Assembly (NCBI RefSeq): GCF_028532725.1
Contig: NZ_JAQKGU010000001.1
Coordinates: 545,170 to 609,169, forward strand
Direction of reading: 5' to 3'
DNA length: 64,000 nucleotides
Source of the DNA: Desulfovibrio sp. Fe33
GTDB taxonomy: Bacteria > Desulfobacterota > Desulfovibrionia > Desulfovibrionales > Desulfovibrionaceae
The translations under genes were made by a program, and so were the position numbers. Positions 49,634 to 56,886 of the stretch are shown in pieces. How positions within the stretch are numbered: the stretch's first letter is position 1; the number at the start of each line of letters is the position of its first letter. The notes beneath the pieces are model-generated. The model made no database searches, was not told where the DNA came from, and saw only the letters and a program-made list of their open reading frames with translations.

Positions 49634-49657
49634 GGTTTTCTCCTTCGGCCCGTATTC

Positions 49658-49675
49658 AATCAAAAGACGTGCCAA
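49658..49675 (-). promoter_or_regulatory. Possible sigma-54 promoter of fliK (imperfect -12)
   Basis: On the minus strand TTGGCACGTCTTTTGATT: the -24 half is perfect but the -12 dinucleotide is GA in place of GC. The start codon is 25 bp downstream. Confidence 0.4.
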
Positions 49676-49759
49676 TGAGAAAAACCGGTATCCCGGCCGG
49701 TTGAGCCGGATGGAGGGGGGAAAGAAAGACCTGCCCCGCTCGCCCTGAAGAGAAGAGAG

Positions 49760-51166
49760 CTAGGCGCAGACGGCCACGAGTCGTTCGAGCAGCGTCAGGG
49801 CGCGAGTCCAGGCGGGCCGGGAGTAGTCGTTGTTTTCCAGGTACATGTCGGCAAAGCCGGTAAAGGGCTTGGCGATGGCGGGGCTGGCGGTCCAGAAGGA
49901 CTGGTCCAGGGGGGCTCCGGAGCGCAGGCCGAGCTTGAACCGGCGGCCCATTTCCGGAATGTGTCGGAGCAGGGCCGCGGCCTCTTCGGGCGCGCCTTCG
50001 GCCAGGCCGGTCCACGCCTCGTCGGCCCTTGCCTCGCTCCACAGCCCGAAAAGGGAGCCGAAGCACGCCTGCCAGAATCGGGAAGCGAGACGTTCGGCGT
50101 CGGGGCGGGCCTGGTCCAGGCGTTTCAGGCAATATAGGCCGAGGTCTGAACGGCCTGTTTCGAACAGGGCCAGTCCGGGCAGCTCCATGCGCTCCAGGCG
50201 GGCGGCGTCCGTTGGCCCGGCCAACCGTCTCGCCAGGGCGGCGACCCGGCCCGGGGTGAGCGGCGCGTGGCATTTGAGGGACGCCTCGGTGCATTGCCAG
50301 CACCCTTTGGCGCAGGGCAGGTCGGCGCGGAGAACGAAGTGGCCCGGAACGAACGGGCCGGTTTCCCACGGATTGACGTTGCCCATGGACAGGTTCAGGC
50401 ACTTCAGTCCGGTCCAGGCGGCCAGGTGCATGGGGCCGGTGTCGGGGGTGATGAACAGGGCCAGCGTCTGGCCCACGGCTCCGAATTCGTCCAATCCGAG
50501 GGTGCCGCAGAGGTTCAGGGCCGGGCCCTTGGCAAGTTTGGCCGTTTCGGCTCCGAGGGCCTTTTCAGCCGGTCCGCCGAAGAGCACCGGGCGCAGTCCC
50601 CGTTCGTGCAGTTCGTCCACCAGGGCGGCCCAGAATGCGGCGTCCGGGCGTTTGGCCGCATCGCTCGCCCCGAGAAAAAGGCCGACCTTGTTGCTGTCCG
50701 GGAGGGTGCGGGGAGCGGAGAAGCGGGTGGCGGCGATATCGGCAAACGGCACGGCGTCCAGGCCGTTCAGCTCGCCCCAGTGGAAGCGGTTGAAAAGATT
50801 GTTGCGGACCAGCGAGGCGCGATAGAGTTGCCAGTCGCCGTATATGCGCCGGGAACCGTCCTGCTCGCGGACCGGCCCGAGCCTGTTTTCCGTCTTCAGG
50901 CGCCCCGCGAGCGCTGCGGCCTTTTCCCTGATGGACAGGTTCAGGACCAGTTCGAATTCCTCCCGTTCCAGGTGTTTCTCCCCGGACCACGGGAAATAGG
51001 TCGCGGGCGGGGAAAGCTTCATCAGCGGCTTGTAGAAGGATTCCTCGGCAGCCACGTATATGGGGTGGCCGGGATGGCGGCGGGCCAGCCAGAGCATGAG
51101 CGGGTAGGAGAGGATCAGGTCTCCCATGCGCTGCATCTGCAATATGAGGATGGGCTTTTTCGCCAT
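49760..51166 (-). CDS. Glycosyltransferase family 9 (heptosyltransferase-like)
   Basis: 468 residues. The GT9 layout is visible: an N-terminal Rossmann start PILILQMQRMGDLILSYPLMLWLARRHPG, the C-terminal NDP-sugar site with VGLFLGASDAAKRPDAAFWAALVDEL and FITPDTGPMHLAAWTGLKCL (the TGPxHLA motif). A Cys-rich segment (LPCAKGCWQCTEASLKCH) follows, and there is an extra C-terminal 120-residue helical part beyond usual GT9 length. It begins 3 bp after the CgeB-like gene and lies next to fliK, so it may glycosylate flagellin or another surface polymer. Confidence 0.82.
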   Translation of the reverse strand: MAKKPILILQMQRMGDLILSYPLMLWLARRHPGHPIYVAAEESFYKPLMKLSPPATYFPWSGEKHLEREEFELVLNLSIREKAAALAGRLKTENRLGPVREQDGSRRIYGDWQLYRASLVRNNLFNRFHWGELNGLDAVPFADIAATRFSAPRTLPDSNKVGLFLGASDAAKRPDAAFWAALVDELHERGLRPVLFGGPAEKALGAETAKLAKGPALNLCGTLGLDEFGAVGQTLALFITPDTGPMHLAAWTGLKCLNLSMGNVNPWETGPFVPGHFVLRADLPCAKGCWQCTEASLKCHAPLTPGRVAALARRLAGPTDAARLERMELPGLALFETGRSDLGLYCLKRLDQARPDAERLASRFWQACFGSLFGLWSEARADEAWTGLAEGAPEEAAALLRHIPEMGRRFKLGLRSGAPLDQSFWTASPAIAKPFTGFADMYLENNDYSRPAWTRALTLLERLVAVCA

Positions 51167-51169
51167 GGC

Positions 51170-52393
51170 CTACCCGAAGGTTTCGCGCATGGTCTCCATG
51201 AGGGAGGTCATGCGGTGGTCGTAGGTGTGTTCGGCCAGGACCCGTTTGCGCGCAGCCGCGGCCACGGCCTTGCGGGCGGCCGGGTCGGCCAGGTACCGCT
51301 CCACCAGTCCGGGGATGTCGTCCGGAGTCGGGTAGCAGACGATTTCGGTTCCCGGCTCGAACAGATCTTCCATCTGGCGGCGCTGGTCGGTGAGCAGGAA
51401 ACCGTTGCAGCAGGGAACGTCGAAGACCCGCTGGTTGACCGCACCTTTCATCTGCTGGCTGGTGCAGTTGAAGTTGATGTCGCTCAGGGGATAGAAGTCG
51501 GGCAGGTCTTCATAATAGGAAAGTTCCGGGTGGTAGCTCCAGCCGGTCTGCGTCCCGAGCAGTTCCTGCCAGCCTGTATCGCCGACGATGAGCGGATGGA
51601 AGGGCAGGATGCGCGACACGCAGTTCAGTCTGTAGAGCAGGGTGGCCTGCCAGGTGACGAACGTCTCGAACGCGAGTTCCCTGGCCGGATCGCCGAGGGC
51701 CGTGTACGCGGCGCGGACTTCGGGAAAATGTTCGGCCATGAACGGTCCCGCCAGTTGCGCCGAGGAGGCCGCGAACGCCTTGGCCACCTCCATGCCCGCC
51801 CGGAACAGGGCTTCGGAGGGATTGGCCGCCCTGGCCCGCAGCAGGGTCTTGGTCAGCATGGAGTTGCCCACGAAGGAGATGGGCGCGCGCCACGCCTCCA
51901 CGGGGACGGTCCGATGCGGCGTCAGCCGGGTGGGGTCCGCGCCCAGCGGCAGGTGGAAAACATGCTCGAATCCCATGGCCCGGAGCGAACCCACAGTGTC
52001 CAGGTCCCAGGTGAACAGGGCGGTGCGGGCCTCGTGCAGGTGCTTGTAGGCTCCGAGGATGAGATGCGGGTTGTCCACGAACCAGGAGGCCAGGGGCAGG
52101 TCGTGGCGGCGCAGCAGCGCGGCGAGCACGCCTTCCCGGTCCACGCCCAGGTGGTTGACCGTGAGAACGAAGTCGGGCCTGAAGGTTTCGAAGGCCTCGG
52201 TCATGGCGGACACGAATTCGTCGAGGTCCATCTCCTTTGTCCCGAAGTCCAGAAGAAGATGGTCCACGCCCAGCCTGCGGCAGGCAGCCTCCAGCTCGCC
52301 GATGAGAAAGTACTGGCTGGTGAGCAGCAGGATGCGCGGCGTTGCGTTGCGGAATTTCGGCCAGGTTGTCGGGGATTCTTGCATAGCTCCCAT
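51170..52393 (-). CDS. CgeB-like glycosyltransferase (DUF3880 type)
   Basis: 407 residues. N-terminal DUF3880-like part (ILLLTSQYFLIGELEAACRRLGVD, then VLTVNHLGVDREGVLAALL and ASWFVDNPHLIL) and a C-terminal glycosyl-transferase_92/CgeB part with LPLGADPTRL, YPLSDINFNCTSQQMKGAVNQRVFDVPCCNGFLLTD and EIVCYPTPDDIP. This group is common in deltaproteobacteria near flagellar loci. An alternative ATG lies 9 bp downstream (52384). It is paired with the GT9 gene, 3 bp apart. Confidence 0.82.
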   Translation of the reverse strand: MGAMQESPTTWPKFRNATPRILLLTSQYFLIGELEAACRRLGVDHLLLDFGTKEMDLDEFVSAMTEAFETFRPDFVLTVNHLGVDREGVLAALLRRHDLPLASWFVDNPHLILGAYKHLHEARTALFTWDLDTVGSLRAMGFEHVFHLPLGADPTRLTPHRTVPVEAWRAPISFVGNSMLTKTLLRARAANPSEALFRAGMEVAKAFAASSAQLAGPFMAEHFPEVRAAYTALGDPARELAFETFVTWQATLLYRLNCVSRILPFHPLIVGDTGWQELLGTQTGWSYHPELSYYEDLPDFYPLSDINFNCTSQQMKGAVNQRVFDVPCCNGFLLTDQRRQMEDLFEPGTEIVCYPTPDDIPGLVERYLADPAARKAVAAAARKRVLAEHTYDHRMTSLMETMRETFG

Positions 52394-52418
52394 CTCTATC
52401 GGCCGGGTGGGCTTTTGT

Positions 52419-53840
52419 CTACAGGTCCCGGGTCCGGCAGGCGGTGTCCTTGGATTTGTACATGGCCCTATCCGCCCTGTGGGTCATGGACTCCAGGGTG
52501 TCGCCCTTCTTGAATCGGGCCATGCCGTAGCAGAAGGAGACAGGAATTTCGCGATGTTCGTCGGCCAGGGCGCAGCTTACGCGTTCGGACAGGATTTTTG
52601 CCTCCTTGATCCCGCCGTCCAGGAGGATGAGGAATTCGTCGCCGCCCCAGCGGGCCAGGGTGTCCGAGGGGCGGATGATCCGCCGGGTGGTGGCGGCCAC
52701 GTCCTTGAGCACGTTGTCTCCGGCCAGATGGCCGTGCCTGTCGTTGATGGACTTGAATTTGTCCAGGTCCAGGATGACCGCCGAGAAGGGCGTGCCGTAG
52801 CGGATCGCCTTGTAGGCGAACTGGTCGAAGGATTCCTCCAGGGCGCGGCGGTTGGCCGCCCCGGTCAGGGGGTCTGTCTTGGCCAGCCGTTCCAGTCTGC
52901 TTTGATAGTGATTGATGGTGAGGGTGCAGAGAACGATGATGAGGATGGACGACAGCAGACCGATGGCCACCGTGCGGATGAGGTTGTGGCGCGCCGAGGC
53001 CAGGGCCGAGGATTCGCTCTGTTCCACGATGAGAAACCACTTCAGTTCGGGAATGTACCGGGTGGACAGGAGGAAATGTTCTCCTTCCCAGTCATATTGG
53101 AAGCTGCGCGGGTCGTCGCCCGGTTTGAGGATGGATTTGGCCACGCCCCGGATGCCCGCCGTCTCGGTGATGTAGTCGCGCTCGATGCGCGAGGTGTCGC
53201 GGTGGACCTGGACGAGCCCGTCCTGGTCCACCAGGTAGACTTCGCGGCCGTATTGGCGGCGCGATTTTTCCAGCAGCCCCGTGACCTTGTCGATATTCAC
53301 GCCCACCCCGGCCACGCCGAGGAGTTTGCCGGTGTCGCTCATGACCCGGAAGTTGACGAAGATGGTCAGCTTTCCGCCCTCGGCTTCGTTGGTGTCCACG
53401 TCCAGATCGAACTCCACGTTTTGGCGGAGAAAGGCGTAAAACCACACGTCGTGCGGGTCCCGGGGGCCGATCTTCTTGAGGATGCCGTCCTGGTAATAGT
53501 AGTTGTCGGTCGCGGCGGAGACGAAGAACGTGGTCAGGAAGCCGTATTTGTCCCGCAGGTCCGAAAGGTAGCGGGTCACGGCCGTTATGTCGTCCTCGTC
53601 GGATTCGATCCAGCTCTTGAGGAAGGCGTCGTTGGCCATGGACATTGCGGCCAGGATGGGCCGAAGCATGTCTGCGTGGACTTCCGAGTAGATGTTCTTG
53701 CCGGTCAGAGGGAGGGCGGAGTTGAGCAGCTCCTCCCGGATCGAGGCCCTGGTGAAGGCGTAGTTGACCAGACTGGTGGCCATAAAGGTGGCCAGCAGGA
53801 TAAGGGTCAGGGCGGCGATGAGTTTGGTTTTGGCTGACAT
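52419..53840 (-). CDS. Membrane diguanylate cyclase with periplasmic Cache sensor
   Basis: 473 residues. A membrane helix (about 5-27), a periplasmic Cache-type domain (about 30-280; RYIPELKWFLIVEQSE at its end), a second helix (about 290-312) and a cytoplasmic GGDEF domain. The active motif RWGGDEF is intact (GGDEF at about 399-403), and the RxxD inhibitory site (RPSD) sits five residues ahead of it. It should make c-di-GMP in response to a periplasmic ligand. It ends 25 bp before the CgeB-like gene start and may share a transcript. Confidence 0.92.
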   Translation of the reverse strand: MSAKTKLIAALTLILLATFMATSLVNYAFTRASIREELLNSALPLTGKNIYSEVHADMLRPILAAMSMANDAFLKSWIESDEDDITAVTRYLSDLRDKYGFLTTFFVSAATDNYYYQDGILKKIGPRDPHDVWFYAFLRQNVEFDLDVDTNEAEGGKLTIFVNFRVMSDTGKLLGVAGVGVNIDKVTGLLEKSRRQYGREVYLVDQDGLVQVHRDTSRIERDYITETAGIRGVAKSILKPGDDPRSFQYDWEGEHFLLSTRYIPELKWFLIVEQSESSALASARHNLIRTVAIGLLSSILIIVLCTLTINHYQSRLERLAKTDPLTGAANRRALEESFDQFAYKAIRYGTPFSAVILDLDKFKSINDRHGHLAGDNVLKDVAATTRRIIRPSDTLARWGGDEFLILLDGGIKEAKILSERVSCALADEHREIPVSFCYGMARFKKGDTLESMTHRADRAMYKSKDTACRTRDL

Positions 53841-53886
53841 GGGATGCCTGGGCGGCGCGTGGTCGCGGAGAGTGAGGCGGCGCGGT

Positions 53887-54351
53887 TTAGAATTCGTCGG
53901 AATCGAGGATGATGGTTACCGGTCCCCAGTTGGTGAAGTCCAGGAGCATCTCGGCGCCGAATCGGCCCGTGGCGAAGCCGCCCGGGGCGAGCTTGCGTGC
54001 GTCTTCGGTAAACCTGTCGAACAGGGATTCCGCGACGTAGGGATGGCAGGCGTCGGAGAAGGACGGGCGGCGTCCCTTGCGGCAGTCCGCGTAGAGCGTG
54101 AATTGCGAGATGAGCATGAGGTCGCCCTTGATGTCGTTCAGGGAGAGGTCGAACTTGCCGCTTTCGTCCGGGAAGACGCGCATGTTGAACAGCTTGTCCA
54201 GTATCTTGCGCCATGCGGGGGTGTCGGGAAAATCCGCCTTGTCCGTGCCGCCGAATCCGACGAGCGCGAGCAGGCCGGTGCCTATCTCCCCGACCGTCGC
54301 GCCCTGCACGGTGACTTTGGCGTCCGAAACCCGCTGGATGACGATGCGCAC
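53887..54351 (-). CDS. dtd: D-aminoacyl-tRNA deacylase
   Basis: 154 residues from a GTG at 54351 (VRIVIQRVSDAKVTV); family members begin MRxVxQRV, so the longer upstream frame is rejected. LISQFTLYADCRKGRRPSFSDA holds the SQFTL catalytic motif, and TNWGPVTIILDS the NxGPVT gate motif. It removes D-amino acids from tRNA. It ends the mazG-queD-92aa-dtd operon and starts 2 bp after the small gene's stop. Confidence 0.95.
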   Translation of the reverse strand: MRIVIQRVSDAKVTVQGATVGEIGTGLLALVGFGGTDKADFPDTPAWRKILDKLFNMRVFPDESGKFDLSLNDIKGDLMLISQFTLYADCRKGRRPSFSDACHPYVAESLFDRFTEDARKLAPGGFATGRFGAEMLLDFTNWGPVTIILDSDEF

Positions 54352-54353
54352 GG

Positions 54354-54632
54354 CTAGCCTTCCCCGCCCGGGGCCGGAGCGGGTTGCTCCATGCCTCGGT
54401 CCGGGACGGTCCGTTCCACAGGGGGCAGCGGGCAACTGGACTGGCCCAGGGGCGCGCAGCCGCGATACATGGTGCCGAACACGAAGAAGCAGACAAAGGC
54501 CAGGAAGGCGATGCCGCCCAGGATTCGTTTGGGATTGGATCGGCTATCCTTGGGGATGAGCAGAAGAGTCATGAGCTTCCCGTAGGACATTCCGTTGATT
54601 TCGCCGCGTTTTTCGTCGGGTTCGCTCGCCAT
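54354..54632 (-). CDS. Small membrane protein of unknown function
   Basis: 92 residues from ATG 54632, which overlaps the queD stop as TAATG. It has a charged N-terminus, one membrane helix (about 39-57, ILGGIAFLAFVCFFVFGTMY) and a Cys-containing, Pro-rich tail. I do not recognise it. It is flanked on both sides by coupled genes (queD, dtd), so it is almost surely translated. Confidence 0.75.
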   Translation of the reverse strand: MASEPDEKRGEINGMSYGKLMTLLLIPKDSRSNPKRILGGIAFLAFVCFFVFGTMYRGCAPLGQSSCPLPPVERTVPDRGMEQPAPAPGGEG

Positions 54633-55012
54633 TATTCTTCCCAGTAGGTGGCCTTGGACGAATTCTTCTCCGAAACGGAGACCTCCACCAGGGAGACGTT
54701 CTCGGGCAGGGTGCCCTTGAGGTTCCGGTAGATGAACATGGCCAGGTTCTCGGAGGAGGGGTTGATCTCGGTGAAGCACTCAACCTCGTTGAGATGCTTG
54801 TGGTCGAGTTTTTCCAGCACGGCTTTGGTGCGCTGCTTCAACTCCTTGAAGTCCACGAGGTACTGGACCTTGGGGTCCAGGGTGTCGCCCTCGACCACCA
54901 CTTCCACACCGAAGTTGTGGCCGTGCATGTTCTCGCACTTGCCGCAGTAGTTGCGCAGTTGGTGCGAGGCCGAGAATTCCTGGGTGATGGTCAATTTCCA
55001 TTTGCCGGGCAT
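54632..55012 (-). CDS. queD: 6-carboxy-5,6,7,8-tetrahydropterin synthase (QueD)
   Basis: 126 residues. The QueD/PTPS signatures are seen: FSASHQLRNYCGKCENMHGHNFGVEVVV with the zinc-binding His and catalytic Cys (CxxxHGH-type), VDFKELK, LDHKHLNE and the final NPSSENLA. It works in queuosine precursor synthesis (7-carboxy-7-deazaguanine branch). GGAG ribosome site; its start overlaps the mazG stop as TAATG. Other que genes are not nearby. Confidence 0.93.
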   Translation of the reverse strand: MPGKWKLTITQEFSASHQLRNYCGKCENMHGHNFGVEVVVEGDTLDPKVQYLVDFKELKQRTKAVLEKLDHKHLNEVECFTEINPSSENLAMFIYRNLKGTLPENVSLVEVSVSEKNSSKATYWEE

Positions 55013-55374
55013 TATCTGGACTCCTTGTATTCGTGCGGCCTCATGCGTCCGTCGCGGAAAGCTTCGGCCGGGTATTTCCGCTCGTTGGTCTCGCATTTTT
55101 CGTGGGCGGCCGCAACCAGGTCGATACCCATTTCGTCGGCCAGCCTGACCAAATATATCAGCACGTCGGCCATTTCCTCGGCAACGGCCTTTTTATGCCC
55201 GTCGTCCATGGCGCGGCTCTCCTCGGGGGTGAGCCACTGGAACAGTTCGTTCAGTTCCCCGACCTCGCCGGTCAGGGCCATGACAAGGTTCTTGGGCGTC
55301 TGGTGCTTCTGCCAATTGCGTTCTTCCACGAACCGGCGATGTCGTTCGTTGAGTGCGTCGAGTGAATCGTTCAT
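55012..55374 (-). CDS. MazG-like nucleotide pyrophosphohydrolase
   Basis: 120 residues, the size of the dCTPase/MazG-like single-domain group. RHRRFVEERNWQKHQTPKNLVMALTGEVGEL holds the first EExxE-type metal site (GEVGELNELF) and EEMADVLIYLVRLADEMG the second (EExxDxxxY). It likely hydrolyses a non-canonical or excess nucleotide triphosphate to the monophosphate, house-cleaning the pool. First gene of the four-gene operon ending in dtd. Confidence 0.9.
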   Translation of the reverse strand: MNDSLDALNERHRRFVEERNWQKHQTPKNLVMALTGEVGELNELFQWLTPEESRAMDDGHKKAVAEEMADVLIYLVRLADEMGIDLVAAAHEKCETNERKYPAEAFRDGRMRPHEYKESR

Positions 55375-55413
55375 GGCGCATGGTTGCCAGCGCGGCGGGG
55401 TTTGTCAACAAAC

Positions 55414-55442
55414 AAAAAACGGCCCCGCCTGGGCGGGGCCGC
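55414..55442 (-). terminator. Rho-independent terminator of the PEP-CTERM gene
   Basis: GGCCCCGCC and GGCGGGGCC form the stem with a very small loop; on the minus strand six T follow. It lies 30 bp after the PEP-CTERM stop. Confidence 0.9.
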
Positions 55443-55469
55443 GATGGTTCGTAAGCCGTGACGTTTCGT

Positions 55470-56495
55470 CTAGCGGCGGAAGCGCCGGAAGATGGCCAGA
55501 CCGGCGAGTCCGAGGCCCATGAACAGCCAGGTGGCCGGCTCGGGCACCGGGGGAGTCTGTCCGGCGGTGCCGGGCATGATGTACGCCTGTTCGTAGCCGC
55601 TGTTGAGCGAGCTCATGTTGATGTCGATGGAGATCATGTCGTACGGGCTGTTTTCGCCGTTCCAGGCGAACAGGAAGTCGTTCAGCCCGGGAGCGATGAC
55701 CGCGTATGCCGCGCGGTCGGAACCGAGGTTGTGCGCGAAGGGGCCATATTCCACGTCGGCCGAGTCGCAGGAAACCGGGCTCATCGCGGCGTCCAGGCAG
55801 ACGTCGCCGCCGGAAAGGACGTAGTCCGTACCCGCCGTGGGCAGGTTGTCAGGCAGCGCCGGGACGTATCCCGCTCCGTGGGCTTCATACGCATAGGGGT
55901 CGCCGCCGTACACGCCGGTACCGTCGCCGTTGGTGCTGGTCAGTTCGAAGAAGATGGACTCGGCCGAGTCGTCGGAAGAGCTCCAAATCTCGATCTGGGC
56001 CCAAACCCAGAGGTCCTGCTGGGGGACGCCGTCAACGACGTTGTCGGACTGGTTGTTGTTGAAGAAGAAGATGGGGGCCTGCCCGCCGAGGTAGGAAACC
56101 AGGCTGGCGATGCTCGCATCCCAGGTGCCTTCACGGTCGTTTTCAATGTCCGGCTGCGGGTCGGTGACGGTGCCGGTGCCGAACGTGGGGCTCCCGCTCG
56201 CGCCGCTCGGAGTCTCGTACGCATTGTCCATGCCCGGGAAGTTCTCGTTGACGGGGTTCCCGGAAGCGCCGGTGGCGATGACAATGGTATCCTTGATCTG
56301 GCCGACGGAAGACTGGACATCGTAGTCGTCGCCGAGGAATTCCTTGAGGATGGGCAGGGAGTATGAATAGAAGTTGCCGTAGGTCATGGCGTAGCCGGAG
56401 TCCGCGGGGGGCAGATTGAGCGCTTCGGCCTTTTCTGTTTGAGTGGCGACGAATATGCCGGAGATGAAAAGAAGGGTTAAAACGAATCTCTTCAT
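55470..56495 (-). CDS. PEP-CTERM sorted exported protein
   Basis: 341 residues from ATG 56495, with AAAGGAAAA upstream. The Sec signal ends near ATQTEKAEA. The C-terminus is a classic PEP-CTERM sorting signal: VPEPATWLFMGLG, a hydrophobic helix and FRRFRR. Exosortase would cleave at PEP and attach or release the protein at the surface. The mature domain (about 25-310) is Asp/Gly/Ser/Asn-rich and acidic, with no catalytic motif I can name. No exosortase gene is in this window. A sigma-54 promoter lies 60 bp upstream. Confidence 0.9.
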   Translation of the reverse strand: MKRFVLTLLFISGIFVATQTEKAEALNLPPADSGYAMTYGNFYSYSLPILKEFLGDDYDVQSSVGQIKDTIVIATGASGNPVNENFPGMDNAYETPSGASGSPTFGTGTVTDPQPDIENDREGTWDASIASLVSYLGGQAPIFFFNNNQSDNVVDGVPQQDLWVWAQIEIWSSSDDSAESIFFELTSTNGDGTGVYGGDPYAYEAHGAGYVPALPDNLPTAGTDYVLSGGDVCLDAAMSPVSCDSADVEYGPFAHNLGSDRAAYAVIAPGLNDFLFAWNGENSPYDMISIDINMSSLNSGYEQAYIMPGTAGQTPPVPEPATWLFMGLGLAGLAIFRRFRR

Positions 56496-56557
56496 GATGT
56501 TTTCCTTTGCTAAAGAGTCTGAAGCGGAACAATTCCTGTTACGCCTTTGAGAATGAT

Positions 56558-56575
56558 TAGCAAAAAACGGGCCAC
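56558..56575 (-). promoter_or_regulatory. Sigma-54 promoter of the PEP-CTERM gene
   Basis: On the minus strand GTGGCCCGTTTTTTGCTA: GG and GC ten bases apart, TTGC intact. Predicted transcription start around 56548, about 53 bp before the start codon. Confidence 0.8.
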
Positions 56576-56625
56576 GCACAACCATTTGGGATAACGGTTA
56601 ATTTAATAGGCCTGTCGTGGGCCGC

Positions 56626-56867
56626 GGTGTGAAAAAAGTCGACATTCAAAAAAAGTTTACACATTCTCCTCTGAGATAGCTTCTTTCTATCCGCTGCATA
56701 GGTTGAAGGGACAAAAAACGGTGCCGTTTCTTGAGAGAGTAACGTTTCCGCCGGTCGAACAAAGTCTCGCCGTTCACGCCGACCCGAAGATGGGGATGCG
56801 GGCGCGGAAAGTATATCTCCGAATATCAGGAGGTTGTTTGTCCGACGGTGTGTAAAAATTCCCGACA
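56626..56867 (-). promoter_or_regulatory. Two copies of a GGTGTG...CGACA motif upstream of the sigma-54 promoter
   Basis: GGTGTGAAAAAAGTCGACA (56626-56644) and a similar 21-mer at 56847-56867 (GGTGTGTAAAAA, then CCCGACA) share the same ends and an A-run. They lie about 80-95 and 300-320 bp upstream of the predicted start, distances suited to an enhancer-binding activator. The identity of the activator is unknown. Confidence 0.5.
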
Positions 56868-56886
56868 CTCCAGATGGGGAAAAGGC

